Shown: positions 40,496 to 49,956, counted from the stretch's first letter. The stretch: 64,000 nt of DNA from Nitrospira sp. MA-1 (GCA_032139905.1 JAQJDB010000002.1:124001-188000), one strand, 5' to 3'. Made by a program: numbers and translations. The notes: generated by a model from the letters alone, not told the origin.

Positions 40496-41546
40496 TCATG
40501 ACATTGGGGAATAGTCGCAGAGAAATTCCCTGTGAGATCAAACGGAACGATCTCCCGTTTTCTTTGCTTTAACTCCACCCTTCCTTCATTCCACAAATTG
40601 GTAATCGAATCTCTATCCCCGCCACAAATGATATGCATTCTGGCCGGAAGTCAGCAGGGATTACAAAAAATTGGAGAGGGGCAAAATTTATAGTTATCAG
40701 GTGAGTTCAAGAAGGGCTTAAGTGAGAGCCGGACATGGAGGTTTTTATTTACACCGAGGGAAGATAGTCGGTAACGTCTTTTTTTTTAACAGGGCGGTTT
40801 CTCCAAGTGCAACATTCTTTGAAAAGGGATAAGCCTGATATTGCAATGGCCTTAGTGACTGGGAGAACCTAGAAAGAGATTATGGTCGTGGGGACAGTCC
40901 AATAGCTCTTGGCCAATGGTAAACCCTCATAGGTTACGAACCGCCTGATAGAAAAAGCTATGAACTCCCTGTTGCACTTGGAGTTAGAACCTAAGCAGGA
41001 AAATTAATTCAAGTTTGCAGGAGTAAGCAACTGAAGATTCGTGCGGAGGATAAGCTGGTTTCCGCTCGAAGAGGGGGGTCTAATTACTCGCCAGTTTCTT
41101 CCTTTAACTCGTAACCCTTCCCCAATCAATGTCAGGTGGTAATGTGCATCCTTATCAAACACCATTACCAGGTACAGATTGCAAAGAAATGTCTTGAACC
41201 CTAAGTGATAGGAACGAAAGACCGACAAACTCAATTCTTTGGCAACCTGTTTATTAAACTGCCCTCGCACATGAAACATGATGGTGTCGTGGGCCAGTTG
41301 TTCGGTACGTATCATGTGATTCCTGACTTTTGGAAAATTTGCAAAGATTTCTTACTCAAGCCTATTTCAACCCAACAGGAGCTTCTGCGACTATTCCCCA
41401 GACGGATGGGCCAAACTGGTCAAATTTACTAGTTGATCAAATCACTTTAGTGGATGGAAAGAAACCGAAACAGCTAGAGGAACCCTGAAGAGATGACAGC
41501 CTGGTTGACGGGGACCTTGGCGGGATGTATAAAGTCAGCTCCTTAT
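40496..41546. other. 1-kb stretch without a supported gene
   Basis: Open frames here are short, lack ribosome binding sites and change frame often. The minus-strand frame 41004-41315 contains GQFNKQVAKELSLSV, resembling a LuxR/FixJ recognition helix, but the surrounding residues do not continue that domain; it may be the relic of a regulator gene. A T9 run (about 40768) follows a weak hairpin and could be a terminator. Otherwise nothing is seen. Confidence 0.45.
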
Positions 41547-41623
41547 GCGTCCGTAGCTCAATTGGATAGAGCATCGGCCTTCGGAGCCGAGGGTTGGGGG
41601 TTCAAGTCCCTCCGGGCGCACCA
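41547..41623 (+). tRNA. tRNA-Arg (anticodon TCG)
   Basis: 77-nt cloverleaf with 3' CCA encoded. Acceptor stem GCGTCCG pairs with CGGGCGC (one G-T pair). The D arm has GTAGCTCAATTGGATAGAGC. The anticodon stem TCGGC/GCCGA encloses loop CTTCGGA, giving anticodon TCG. The T arm has GGGTTCAAGTCCC. It reads CGA Arg codons. Confidence 0.97.
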
Positions 41624-41965
41624 TTTAAATTTCCTCTGTTGACTTGATGATTTAATACCACCACTCGTAGGTTACAACACGTAAACGTGATTTTTAGAGT
41701 TATTCACGTATTAATTAGGGACTGTCAATTTTCCTTTTGTATTAATTCCCTCCGGCTGCTTCATGGCAGAACTTCAATAGGGGCAAACATAAAAGTATTG
41801 TTGCCCAATCACCATTCCCAAGTTGATGCCGATGCCCTGATTCAAAGAAATGAGTGGTTCAAATAGCCGATTGGGTTAACAACCTCGGAGGTTTTTTTGT
41901 AGGGTGTTCCCGCTAAATTAGTGGGAAATGACCATCATGGGCAACGAAATCTCTCTTTTATTCTG
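41624..41965. other. Spacer between tRNA-Arg and a glycosyltransferase gene
   Basis: No gene is supported. A small AACCTCGGAGGTT palindrome followed by T8 at about 41880-41900 could be a weak terminator. No repeat of the tRNA 3' end (attachment site) is visible. The frame of the next gene is open from a GTG at 41921 that lacks a ribosome binding site. Confidence 0.4.
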
Positions 41966-43684
41966 ATGAATACCTCCTGGGGTGCCTTCCTTGAGCGCCC
42001 TGCTATCCATATTCCTCTTCTTCTAGTCATTGGTTTTCTGGCGTTTAGTTACAATGCCTCGATTTCTCTGTTTGGGGAAACAGAGGGTTTGTATGCCATT
42101 GTCACCCACACCATGATGGCGGCGGAGGATTATGTGCATCTGTGGCTGCGGGGGGAACCGTATTTTAATAAACCGCCTCTTTTCTTTTGGCTTCAGGCGG
42201 GATTTATTCATGGGTTGGGATGGAGTGAGGCGGCGTTACGGTTACCATCGATTGTTTCCAGTATGGGAACAATGATCACGACCTATTTCTTGGGCCGGTT
42301 GTTATTTTCAGGAATGGCAGGATTTTGGGGCGCACTGGTCTGCGCGACCTGTTATGCGGGCTTGTGGTTTGGTCCCTTGGCCATTATTGATCCTGTGTTA
42401 ACGTTTTGTATGACGGTGGGGATGTATGCCTGGGCCCGCGCGTATTTTCAGGAGTCGTCTCAAGGGTGGTATGTCGTCGGTTTTGTGGCTTTGGCTTTGG
42501 GCTCGATGGTCAAAACGTTACATGCCTTAGCCCTACCGATTTTGGTGGTGGGAATATTCTTATGGTTGCGCCGGGACAGGCGGGTGTTTCGTGAACCGTA
42601 TTTTTGGGTGGGAGTCGTCTTGAGTGGTTTGTTGCTGGGCGTCTATTACCTGTTGCTTGGCCAGGAATTCAGACAACATTTTTTCTTTGAAGAAAATCTC
42701 AAACGCATGATCACCGTCTCGGGAGATCAAAAACATTCTGCGTGGGAGGCCTATTGGGGGAAACGTCCCATTTTTTGGTATGGACTGGTAATCTGGTTCG
42801 ATGCCTTCCCCTGGTCGGCCTTATTTCCTGTGGGCCTTTTTCTCATCTGGAAACGTCGACCATGGCTTGAGTCGCCAAAAGAATTGTGGGTCTTTCTTTG
42901 GGTGGTGGTATATTTTGTGGCGTTGAGTCTGGCTCCTGAAAAACATGAACGGTATCTCATGCCTCTCCTGCCAGCATTCGGTTTATTGGTAGGGTATGTG
43001 TATCATCGATTGCTATATGAAACGTCAGCATCAGATGGATGGGGCCCGTTGAGGGGCATGTTAGGATGTTTGGGTATTGTTTTTGTTGTTGCAGTAATTC
43101 TCGGACCTATCCTGATACAAAAAAAATGGCATGTTCCGTTGGACATCATTCCTCTGGCGCTTAGACTGGGATTAGGTATCTTAGGCCTGATGATGATTGG
43201 CCTGGCCATGAAGAATTATCTGCGAATGGGTCTGGTGGGTGTTGGGGTGTTGGGCATAGCCCTTATGGTGACAGTAACAGGGTTTATTATCCCAGGTATT
43301 CAGGCGGAAGGTTCTCCCAGGCTGGCCTTTGACGAAAATCAACGGCGTCTGAATAATCAGACCGACCCTATATTGGTGTTTCAGTCATGGGATTGGCGAG
43401 AGGATGAAGATGAATTTTATTGGGACTATCTCCACGGTTATTCACGAATTGTGGGAAAGGGTCTTGGAGATTTCCTGGCGCTTGAAGAACTGAAAAGGGA
43501 TGTTCAACAATCTACCCGTATGGTGATGATGACGAAAGACCAGTATCAACGAGTTATTTCCGGTGATCCCAATTTGAATGCCATCGTGTTGTTTGAGTTC
43601 TACCGATCAAAAAAGAACATTGTGCTCCTTTCCCTCGATTGGAGAACACAGCTGGCGGATTCTTTGGAACCCCAGAAGCAATGA
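41966..43684 (+). CDS. ArnT/PMT-like GT-C glycosyltransferase (family 39/83)
   Basis: About 572 residues with ~11-12 predicted transmembrane helices. The first extracytoplasmic loop has GETEGLYA and the YFNKPPLFFWL motif, the acidic-plus-NKPPL pattern of ArnT-like transferases that use undecaprenyl- or dolichyl-phosphate sugars. The C-terminal ~130 residues form a soluble domain. It would transfer a sugar to lipid A, another glycan or protein outside the inner membrane; donor and acceptor are unknown. Start choice between GTG 41921 and ATG 41966 is uncertain; the ATG is closer to the first hydrophobic helix. Confidence 0.85.
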   Translation: MNTSWGAFLERPAIHIPLLLVIGFLAFSYNASISLFGETEGLYAIVTHTMMAAEDYVHLWLRGEPYFNKPPLFFWLQAGFIHGLGWSEAALRLPSIVSSMGTMITTYFLGRLLFSGMAGFWGALVCATCYAGLWFGPLAIIDPVLTFCMTVGMYAWARAYFQESSQGWYVVGFVALALGSMVKTLHALALPILVVGIFLWLRRDRRVFREPYFWVGVVLSGLLLGVYYLLLGQEFRQHFFFEENLKRMITVSGDQKHSAWEAYWGKRPIFWYGLVIWFDAFPWSALFPVGLFLIWKRRPWLESPKELWVFLWVVVYFVALSLAPEKHERYLMPLLPAFGLLVGYVYHRLLYETSASDGWGPLRGMLGCLGIVFVVAVILGPILIQKKWHVPLDIIPLALRLGLGILGLMMIGLAMKNYLRMGLVGVGVLGIALMVTVTGFIIPGIQAEGSPRLAFDENQRRLNNQTDPILVFQSWDWREDEDEFYWDYLHGYSRIVGKGLGDFLALEELKRDVQQSTRMVMMTKDQYQRVISGDPNLNAIVLFEFYRSKKNIVLLSLDWRTQLADSLEPQKQ

Positions 43685-43849
43685 ATGCCAAAAAGATTGC
43701 CAACTGCTAAATTTACCGTAAAATTAGTATCTAGCCCTTCCTGAAGCAATTCAGGTCAATGAATGGAAGAAATAGTTCTAGATCGTTATCATTTCTGAGT
43801 CGGTATTCCGATCCATATTTTATACCAATCCATCAAAAAAGTAGAAATC

Positions 43850-44641
43850 ATGAACTATTACTATCGATTGGGTCTATTTCTCCTCATGATTGTGTGTGGG
43901 TGGTCTTCGCTAGTGGAAGCCAGAGTACAGATTACAACTATCCCCTATAACCATGGAGAAGTTGCTTTGGAAGGGGTCGTTGCCTGGGATGATGCGATAA
44001 AAGGTAAGCGTCCGGGGATTTTGGTTGTCCACGAATGGTGGGGCCTGAATGAATATGTCAGAGAACGTGCGGAACAATTGGCGGCCTTGGGATATGTGGC
44101 GGTGGCTGTGGATATGTATGGAAAGGGAAAAGTGACCACTCATCCCGATGACGCCCGGCAATGGATGCAACAGATCACCGCCAATGTAGAGATGTGGCAG
44201 GCCAGGGGGAGAGAGGGATTAGGGCTTCTTCAGGCTAACCCCCTGGTAGACCAAACCCGGTTAGCGGCTATTGGGTATTGTTTTGGAGGGGCAACGGTTA
44301 TGCAAATGGTGTATGATGGGGCACCGGTCAAAGGAGTCGTGAGTTTTCATGGGTCGCTCCCTCTTCCGTCCGCATCTCTTTCTAATAAGAATTCAGTAAA
44401 AATCCTCATTGCCCACGGAGAGGCTGATCCCTTTCTTAGCCAGGACCACATTACAAAATTTAAACGTGCATTAGGCGAAGCTGGGTTTGATTGGCACATG
44501 GTGGTTTTTGGAGGCGCCCAACATGGATTTACTAATCCTTCGGCCAATCAATATGGCATGGAGGGGGTACAATACCAGGAACAAGCCAATCGACGATCAT
44601 GGGGGTATATGAAGTTGTTCTTTGACGAAATCTTTCGATGA
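43850..44641 (+). CDS. Secreted dienelactone hydrolase family protein
   Basis: 263 residues. An N-terminal signal peptide (YYRLGLFLLMIVCGWSSLVEA, cleavage probably after VEA) precedes an alpha/beta-hydrolase of the dienelactone hydrolase family. The expected set is present: Glu in VHEWWGLNEY, nucleophile Cys in GYCFGG, Asp in HGEADPF, His in AQHGFT. Most DLH enzymes are cytosolic, so export is a variation found in a subgroup. Substrate unknown. It stands alone, ~165 nt after the glycosyltransferase. Confidence 0.9.
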   Translation: MNYYYRLGLFLLMIVCGWSSLVEARVQITTIPYNHGEVALEGVVAWDDAIKGKRPGILVVHEWWGLNEYVRERAEQLAALGYVAVAVDMYGKGKVTTHPDDARQWMQQITANVEMWQARGREGLGLLQANPLVDQTRLAAIGYCFGGATVMQMVYDGAPVKGVVSFHGSLPLPSASLSNKNSVKILIAHGEADPFLSQDHITKFKRALGEAGFDWHMVVFGGAQHGFTNPSANQYGMEGVQYQEQANRRSWGYMKLFFDEIFR

Positions 44642-44791
44642 GTTGAGTGTGCTCTTTTCTATCGATAGTATGAACAGAAAAGAGGATCTCTTAAGTCCCT
44701 TTGATTTTCACCGAAAAAGTAGGGTTCGAGGTTTTTCTGCCTGGTAACACCAGTCTCAATTCTTAAGGAAAGCCCTTAATCTAAGGAAAAC

Positions 44792-46660
44792 ATGACCAAG
44801 CCAACCGGCAAATTGACTTCAATCTTAGGCGTCTCGGCCTATTATCACGATAGTGCGGCTTGTCTCATCCAGAATGGCAAGATTGTAGCGGCTGCCCAAG
44901 AAGAACGGTTTACGCGAAAGAAACATGATGCCGGGTTCCCGAACCATGCAGTGGAGTTTTGTCTGCGGCAAGGGGGGGTTGGCCTGCGCGGCGTCGATTA
45001 TCTGGTGTTCTATGACAAACCTTTTGTCAAATTTGAACGTTTGTTGGAAACCTATTTGTCCTATGCCCCGAAGGGACTAGGATCTTTTTTGACCGCCATT
45101 CCGGTTTGGATCAAAGAAAAGCTGTTTCTGCGAACTTTATTAGAAAAGGCTTTTCGTCAGGTGGGTAATTTCGAAAAAAAGGAGAAATTGCCACCTTTGC
45201 TCTTTGGGGAGCACCATGAATCTCATGCCGCTGCGGCCTTTTACCCTTCCCCTTATGAGGAGGCCGTGGTCCTGTGTATGGACGGGGTCGGCGAGTGGGC
45301 CACCACTTCAGCATGGGTTGGACGCGGGAGCCAATTAACGCCTCTATGGGAAATTCCCTTCCCTCATTCCATCGGGCTGCTGTATTCCGCCTTTACATAC
45401 TATACGGGATTTAAGGTCAATTCCGGTGAATATAAAGTCATGGGGCTCGCTCCCTATGGAGAGCCTAAGTATTTGAAAACAATTTTGGATAATGTGGTGG
45501 ATGTGAAGCCGGATGGCACCTTCCGGCTCAATATGGACTATTTCGATTACTGTACCGGATTACGGATGACCAACAATAAGTTCGACGCCATATTTGGTGG
45601 TCCTCCGCGTCAGGCGGAAAGTACTCTCACCCAGCGGGAAATGGATCTGGCCCGGTCTGTACAAGAAGTCACCGAGATGGTCATGCTGCGCCTTGCCAAT
45701 AGTCTTCAACAAGAAACAGGCCTTTCCAATCTTTGCCTTTCCGGAGGGGTCGCCTTGAATTGCGTCGGAAACGGGAGAGTGCTGCGGGAAGGACCATTCA
45801 GCGGGCTGTGGATTCAGCCGGCGGCAGGCGATGCGGGGAGCGCGTTGGGGGCGGCGTTAAATGTGCATTACAGCTATCTGAATCAGCCTCGGGTATGTCA
45901 GGGCTCTAGTGATTCGATGCGAGGTAGCTATTTAGGGCCTCGCTTTTCTAACGAGGAAATAGAAACCAGCCTTCAACAGCTTGAGGCCAGGTATGAGCGC
46001 GTGGAGGATTCAGACCTGTATCGTCGAGTGGGGGAGTATTTGGCTGAGGGAAAGGTCATCGGATGGTTACAGGGGCACATGGAATTTGGTCCTCGGGCTT
46101 TAGGGGGACGAAGTATCTTGGGTGACCCTCGTAGCGAGAAAATGCAATCGGTCATGAATTTAAAGATTAAATATCGGGAATCCTTCCGTCCCTTTGCACC
46201 ATCGGTTTTAAGAGAACGAGTGTCAGAGTATTTTGAGATGGATACCGATAGTCCTTACATGTTACTGGTGGCCCCGGTTGCCGAGAAGCGACGACGAGCG
46301 GTACAACCGGATCTACAAAAACTTTGGGGGATTGATCTGCTGAATGTTCCCAAATCGGATATTCCAGCAGTGACTCATGTGGATTATTCTGCCAGGGTTC
46401 AGACGGTGTCACCTGATACCAATCCTCGCTACTATCAATTGTTGCAAGAGTTTGAAAAACAAACCGGGTGTGCGGTGTTGATCAATACCTCATTTAATGT
46501 TCGAGGCGAACCGATTGTCTGCACGCCTGAAGATGCCTACCGGTGTTTTATGCGGACTGAGATGGACGTCCTGGTGCTGGAAAATTGTCTCGTCTTGAAG
46601 GAACATCAAAAGCCGGTGCCTAAGGATGAAGCGTGGATGAATGAGTTTGAATTGGATTAA
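44792..46660 (+). CDS. Carbamoyltransferase, NodU/CmcH/SxtI family
   Basis: 622 residues. The N-terminal Kae1-like ATPase domain starts TSILGVSAYYHDSAACLIQNGKIVAAAQEERFTRKKHDAGFP and includes the metal-binding GEHHESHAAAAFYPSP (HxxxH type) and MDGVGEW. The C-terminal domain has EFGPRALGGRSILGDPR and NTSFNVRGEPIV. Such enzymes move a carbamoyl group from carbamoyl phosphate to a hydroxyl on sugars or natural products. The next two genes are SxtJ- and SxtK-like membrane proteins, so the substrate is probably a membrane-associated glycan or lipid. Confidence 0.93.
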   Translation: MTKPTGKLTSILGVSAYYHDSAACLIQNGKIVAAAQEERFTRKKHDAGFPNHAVEFCLRQGGVGLRGVDYLVFYDKPFVKFERLLETYLSYAPKGLGSFLTAIPVWIKEKLFLRTLLEKAFRQVGNFEKKEKLPPLLFGEHHESHAAAAFYPSPYEEAVVLCMDGVGEWATTSAWVGRGSQLTPLWEIPFPHSIGLLYSAFTYYTGFKVNSGEYKVMGLAPYGEPKYLKTILDNVVDVKPDGTFRLNMDYFDYCTGLRMTNNKFDAIFGGPPRQAESTLTQREMDLARSVQEVTEMVMLRLANSLQQETGLSNLCLSGGVALNCVGNGRVLREGPFSGLWIQPAAGDAGSALGAALNVHYSYLNQPRVCQGSSDSMRGSYLGPRFSNEEIETSLQQLEARYERVEDSDLYRRVGEYLAEGKVIGWLQGHMEFGPRALGGRSILGDPRSEKMQSVMNLKIKYRESFRPFAPSVLRERVSEYFEMDTDSPYMLLVAPVAEKRRRAVQPDLQKLWGIDLLNVPKSDIPAVTHVDYSARVQTVSPDTNPRYYQLLQEFEKQTGCAVLINTSFNVRGEPIVCTPEDAYRCFMRTEMDVLVLENCLVLKEHQKPVPKDEAWMNEFELD

Positions 46661-46678
46661 GCGGGAAAGAATAATGAC

Positions 46679-47083
46679 ATGACATCAACGATTTATCAAC
46701 CAACTGCAAAGGATCTTCGCTCGTTTGGCTTGTTAATGGGCGGAGTCTTTTTGATAGTAGCGTTATGGCCATTGGTCATTCATGGAGAAGGCATTCGAGT
46801 ATGGGCAAGTCTTGTTGCCGGGACCTTTGGGGCAATGGGAATGGTTTATCCAAAAGGTCTGGGTCCCTTACATCGAGTCTGGATGAAAATCGGGGAAAAA
46901 TTAGGATGGATCAATTCCCGAATAATATTAAGCCTAATGTTCTTTGGAATGTTTACTCCCATGGCGTTCGTCATGGGAGTATTAGGTAAACGACCATTGC
47001 AACTTGGTTATGATCCCAAAGCGAACAGCTATCGCATTCCCAAAAAGGCCAGGTCCGCAGACCATGTGCTGAAACCCTTCTAA
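46679..47083 (+). CDS. SxtJ-family membrane protein
   Basis: 134 residues with three hydrophobic helices (FGLLMGGVFLIVALWPLVI, VWASLVAGTFGAMGMVYP, IILSLMFFGMFTPMAFVMGVL) and a cytosolic KRPLQLGYDPKANSYR tail. This matches the SxtJ family, first described in saxitoxin clusters beside the carbamoyltransferase SxtI; its function is unknown. It lies 18 nt after the carbamoyltransferase and 14 nt before a DUF5989 gene. Family name is from memory of the pattern. Confidence 0.8.
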   Translation: MTSTIYQPTAKDLRSFGLLMGGVFLIVALWPLVIHGEGIRVWASLVAGTFGAMGMVYPKGLGPLHRVWMKIGEKLGWINSRIILSLMFFGMFTPMAFVMGVLGKRPLQLGYDPKANSYRIPKKARSADHVLKPF

Positions 47084-47097
47084 AGGAGGAAAAACAG

Positions 47098-47250
47098 ATG
47101 ACAGGTTTTCTTGGGGAATTGTGGGACTTTATGCGGGAACGAAAAAAGTTCTGGCTTGCCCCCATCATCATCATGCTCTTATTGCTCGGCGGCCTTATAA
47201 TCCTAAGTGAGGGTTCAGCCGTTGCCCCCTTCATCTATACCTTGTTCTAA
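47098..47250 (+). CDS. DUF5989 (SxtK-like) small membrane protein
   Basis: 50 residues, below common length cut-offs. Strong AAAGGAGGA ribosome binding site before the ATG. The protein reads MTGFLGELWDFMRERKKFWL, then one transmembrane helix and a short APFIYTLF end, the DUF5989 pattern. It completes a carbamoyltransferase-SxtJ-SxtK-like trio and is followed by a rho-independent terminator, which closes the operon. Confidence 0.85.
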   Translation: MTGFLGELWDFMRERKKFWLAPIIIMLLLLGGLIILSEGSAVAPFIYTLF

Positions 47251-47321
47251 ATCGAAGGGGAGGAATGGAGCTACTAGGAAACCTGATTGAGTGGCAGGCA
47301 AAAGCTTGCATAGAAAATAAA

Positions 47322-47352
47322 AAAAGGAGGGAGCTTTAAGCTCCCTCCTTTT
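47322..47352. terminator. Rho-independent terminator (bidirectional)
   Basis: Perfect 14-bp stem AAAAGGAGGGAGCT with loop TTA and its complement ending CCTCCTTTT. The arms supply A and T tails on both strands, so it should stop the carbamoyltransferase operon on the plus strand and the convergent small secreted-protein gene on the minus strand. Confidence 0.9.
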
Positions 47353-47403
47353 CAGACCCCCTGGTGCTCCCGATTGTTCGGGGACGGTTTGCAGACTTAT
47401 ACC

Positions 47404-47718
47404 CTACTTGCCGGAATCACTCTTTGTGTTCATGGCCTTTGATCCCCCAGGCGGCACAATATTCGGGCGTTCTTCCTTTCCAGGATTCATGGTATGTGAA
47501 TCATGAAATCCGGAAGCTTGTTGGAGCGATTCATCCCGGCTGGGGTGAGATTGACCCGGGTCATTGGCTACCGACTGGCCCGTCACCGGGGATTTGGCGT
47601 CTCCCATGGGATAACCCGGATGGTCCGGCAGCATTCCAGGATTTCCCAGGGCTAAGGCACTTCCAAATACGACACTCCCTATTACGTTAATTGCGCATAG
47701 TTTACGGTTCATGTTCAT
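47404..47718 (-). CDS. Small secreted hypothetical protein
   Basis: 104 residues. The N-terminus NRKLCAINVIGSVVFGSALALG is a signal peptide, and the mature part is hydrophilic, rich in Pro, Gly, Ser and Asp (MLPDHPGYPMGDAK, KEERPNIVPPGG), probably disordered. AAGGAGGG sits just upstream of the double ATG (MNMNRK), so the gene is real. No family is recognised. Convergent with the SxtK-like gene and sharing its terminator. Confidence 0.7.
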   Translation of the reverse strand: MNMNRKLCAINVIGSVVFGSALALGNPGMLPDHPGYPMGDAKSPVTGQSVANDPGQSHPSRDESLQQASGFHDSHTMNPGKEERPNIVPPGGSKAMNTKSDSGK

Positions 47719-48339
47719 CCCTCCTTTTTGTTCGATACGATCGGGAATCAGGGGTACAGAACCAGAACCTAGTTTATTTTTTATCGAAGACCTCTTTGGT
47801 TGTCTTCCAATTTTGGCGCCCTCCCGTTTTTTTAATTGTGGGTATTACCGATTTCGTTTGAACAGGCAATTGGGCCAAAGATGATTCAGTGCTTCACTTG
47901 GCTATGGCATACCTTCGTTTGGTTTGAGGGTTTAAACAGGAAGTAAATCTTAAATCAATCCTGGGATCCCCCTTCTTCTCACTTTTGCTAAAGCCAGGAA
48001 GAACGTAGTCCCCATTCACACCCGCGCGAGACTTAATCTAGGCTAAATCTTGCTTAACTTCTCGTGAAGAGGGTGAGGAGGATTTCTTGATGGTGTGCAA
48101 TACAGCATAAGGTCACCGCATTGATTGACGGGATATTTAGGTCCAAGCCTTGATGTTAAAACTGGACTATGGCAATGGGCAAGTGGCGCAAATTAGGGAA
48201 GAACTGTTGAGAGAGGTAAATGAAAGTTACTCTGGGAAAGTAGTGGTATTTCATTAGTTTTTGAAATGTAAACTCAAAAACTAAAAAACCGCCAAATGAA
48301 AAGGATGACGATCACAAAAAGATCGAATTCATAGGAATT
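47719..48339. other. Stretch without a supported gene
   Basis: No frame with a ribosome binding site or protein-like composition is seen. The first ~20 bases hold the ribosome binding site of the minus-strand secreted-protein gene. Confidence 0.45.
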
Positions 48340-48771
48340 ATGAAATTAGAAGAAGAAAATATTAAACATAACCATTTCGTGAATAGAAAACCTGAGGGTT
48401 GTCGACAGGCACTGTGCAAAAATTTTCTGGGATTATGCATGTTAATGAGCACTACGTGGGCGTGGGGTAGTTCCACTCATATTCAGTTTAGTTGAGAGAT
48501 TTGCGCCGTCTTTTACTCCTCAACAGGCTTGATTGACCTCGGAAATCTCCATTTATGCGAGAATCCAACGGCAACTCCTCATACGATGAGGCATAACGGT
48601 TGCGGAGAGGATGGAGCATGTGCATTTGATTCAAGTGCCATTTGCTCACCTGACACAATTAAAATTCCTGGTCGTTTTCCAGGGCAATTCACTACCATTC
48701 ATTTCACACTGCTCCCCGATATGCGGGTTATGGTCGAAGTTGGCATCCCTTTCGTATTCTCCTCCATCTGA
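48340..48771 (+). pseudogene. Secreted-protein gene interrupted by one in-frame TGA
   Basis: An ATG at 48340 opens a frame that runs to TGA at 48493-48495 and continues in the same frame without another stop to 48771, 144 codons in all. The first part has a basic region and a signal-peptide-like stretch (NFLGLCMLMSTTWAWG). The second part is Cys-containing and protein-like (LHLCENPTA, NGCGEDGACAFDSSAICSPD). The single stop suggests a nonsense mutation; TGA read-through (selenocysteine) is possible but I see no obvious hairpin. No family is recognised. The ribosome binding site is weak. Confidence 0.4.
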
Positions 48772-48981
48772 TTCTCAAAGAATTCTACAAGGGGGAAAGG
48801 GATCTGTGGTTTTTTGGTAAGAATATCGTTTCCCCGCATTACCTCTTGACTCTCAAAAATGGTAATTTATTATTAATAAGAGGACTTCAGACCCCCGAAG
48901 GGTGAAGTTATCCTGTGCCATTCAATAAGGGACTCATTAGTAATTTGACTACAGGAACCCACCGGTTTCACATCAAGACAC

Positions 48982-49956
48982 ATGTCTGGATCTGAACACG
49001 AGCAGCTATCAAGGCTTCGAGCCTTCCTGAATCAACAGGTAATTGGACAAGAGGGCCTCACTCTCAGGCTATTGATTGCTCTGATGGCTGATGGACATCT
49101 TCTGGTTGAGGGTGCGCCAGGTTTAGCCAAAACTACTGCCATTAAAGCGTTGGCTTCTGGAATTGAGGCCGATTTTCACCGGATTCAGTTTACCCCGGAT
49201 TTACTTCCAGCTGATATTACCGGGACCGATATCTATCGTCCCAATGACGGCTCCTTTCGCTTCCAACCAGGGCCGATTTTTCACAATCTGGTCCTCGCCG
49301 ATGAAATCAATCGAGCGCCGGCCAAGGTGCAAGCAGCTTTATTAGAGGCCATGGGCGAACATCAAGTAACGATCGGGCGGACCAGTTATCCTTTGCCCGA
49401 GTTGTTTTTAGTCATGGCTACACAGAACCCCATTGAGCAGGAAGGGACCTATCCGTTGCCGGAAGCCCAATTGGATCGGTTTCTTCTCTATGTCCGGGTG
49501 AAGTACCCCGATGTGGAAGGAGAGCGAAAGATTGCCGAGCTTGTTCGTCGACAGGCGAGGGCGATTCCTGGGGATGGAATGCCCCCCCCCCCCCCGGTGC
49601 CTCAAAAAGTCATTCTGGCGGCTCGTCGGCAGATGTGGGATATATATTTCGCGCCGGCACTCGAAGAATATATCGTCCAATTAGTCATGGCCACGCGTGA
49701 GCCCGGCCCCTATAGCTCCATGCTGAAGCGGTGGATCCGGTTTGGAGCCAGTCCCCGGGCGACCATCGGAATGGAGCGGTGTGCCCGGGCGCATGCCTGG
49801 TTGGAAGGACGTGATTATGTTTCGCCGGAAGATATACAGGCTGTGGCCCATGATGTGTTGCGCCACCGAATATTACTGACTTTTGAAGCTGAAGCGGAGG
49901 GGATCAGGACCGATCAGGTGATCTCAGAAATTTTGAATCATGTGGCCGTTCCGTAA
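48982..49956 (+). CDS. MoxR-family AAA+ ATPase
   Basis: 324 residues. Walker A GAPGLAKTTAIKALA (about 40-54), Walker B with LVLADEINRAPAKVQAALLEAM, sensor segment LFLVMATQNPIEQEGTYPLPEAQLDRF. MoxR ATPases act as chaperones for maturation of VWA-domain partners encoded downstream, here a full Bat-type cluster. A run of 14 C (49582-49595) encodes PPPPP at about residue 201-206 and could make the frame unstable. The 3' end overlaps the DUF58 gene by 17 nt. Confidence 0.94.
   Translation: MSGSEHEQLSRLRAFLNQQVIGQEGLTLRLLIALMADGHLLVEGAPGLAKTTAIKALASGIEADFHRIQFTPDLLPADITGTDIYRPNDGSFRFQPGPIFHNLVLADEINRAPAKVQAALLEAMGEHQVTIGRTSYPLPELFLVMATQNPIEQEGTYPLPEAQLDRFLLYVRVKYPDVEGERKIAELVRRQARAIPGDGMPPPPPVPQKVILAARRQMWDIYFAPALEEYIVQLVMATREPGPYSSMLKRWIRFGASPRATIGMERCARAHAWLEGRDYVSPEDIQAVAHDVLRHRILLTFEAEAEGIRTDQVISEILNHVAVP
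49582..49595 (+). repeat. Poly-C tract (C14) inside moxR
   Basis: Fourteen consecutive C bases within the coding sequence, far longer than any other homopolymer in the neighbouring genes. It codes for a proline run between the AAA+ core and the lid domain. Slippage by one base would truncate MoxR and uncouple the overlapping DUF58 gene. It may be a contingency locus or a sequencing-sensitive site. Confidence 0.9.

Noticed and set aside
41004-41315. 103-codon minus-strand frame with a LuxR-like NKQVAKELSLS segment
   Set aside because: No ribosome binding site, and the residues on either side do not continue a LuxR/FixJ domain; at best a relic, so it is mentioned only within the non-coding stretch.
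41547-41965. tRNA-Arg as an integration site
   Set aside because: No direct repeat of the tRNA 3' end and no integrase gene were seen nearby.
44650-44690. CTCTTTTCT...AGAAAAGAG inverted repeat after the dienelactone hydrolase gene
   Set aside because: The loop is ~15 nt and no T run follows, so it is too weak to call a terminator.
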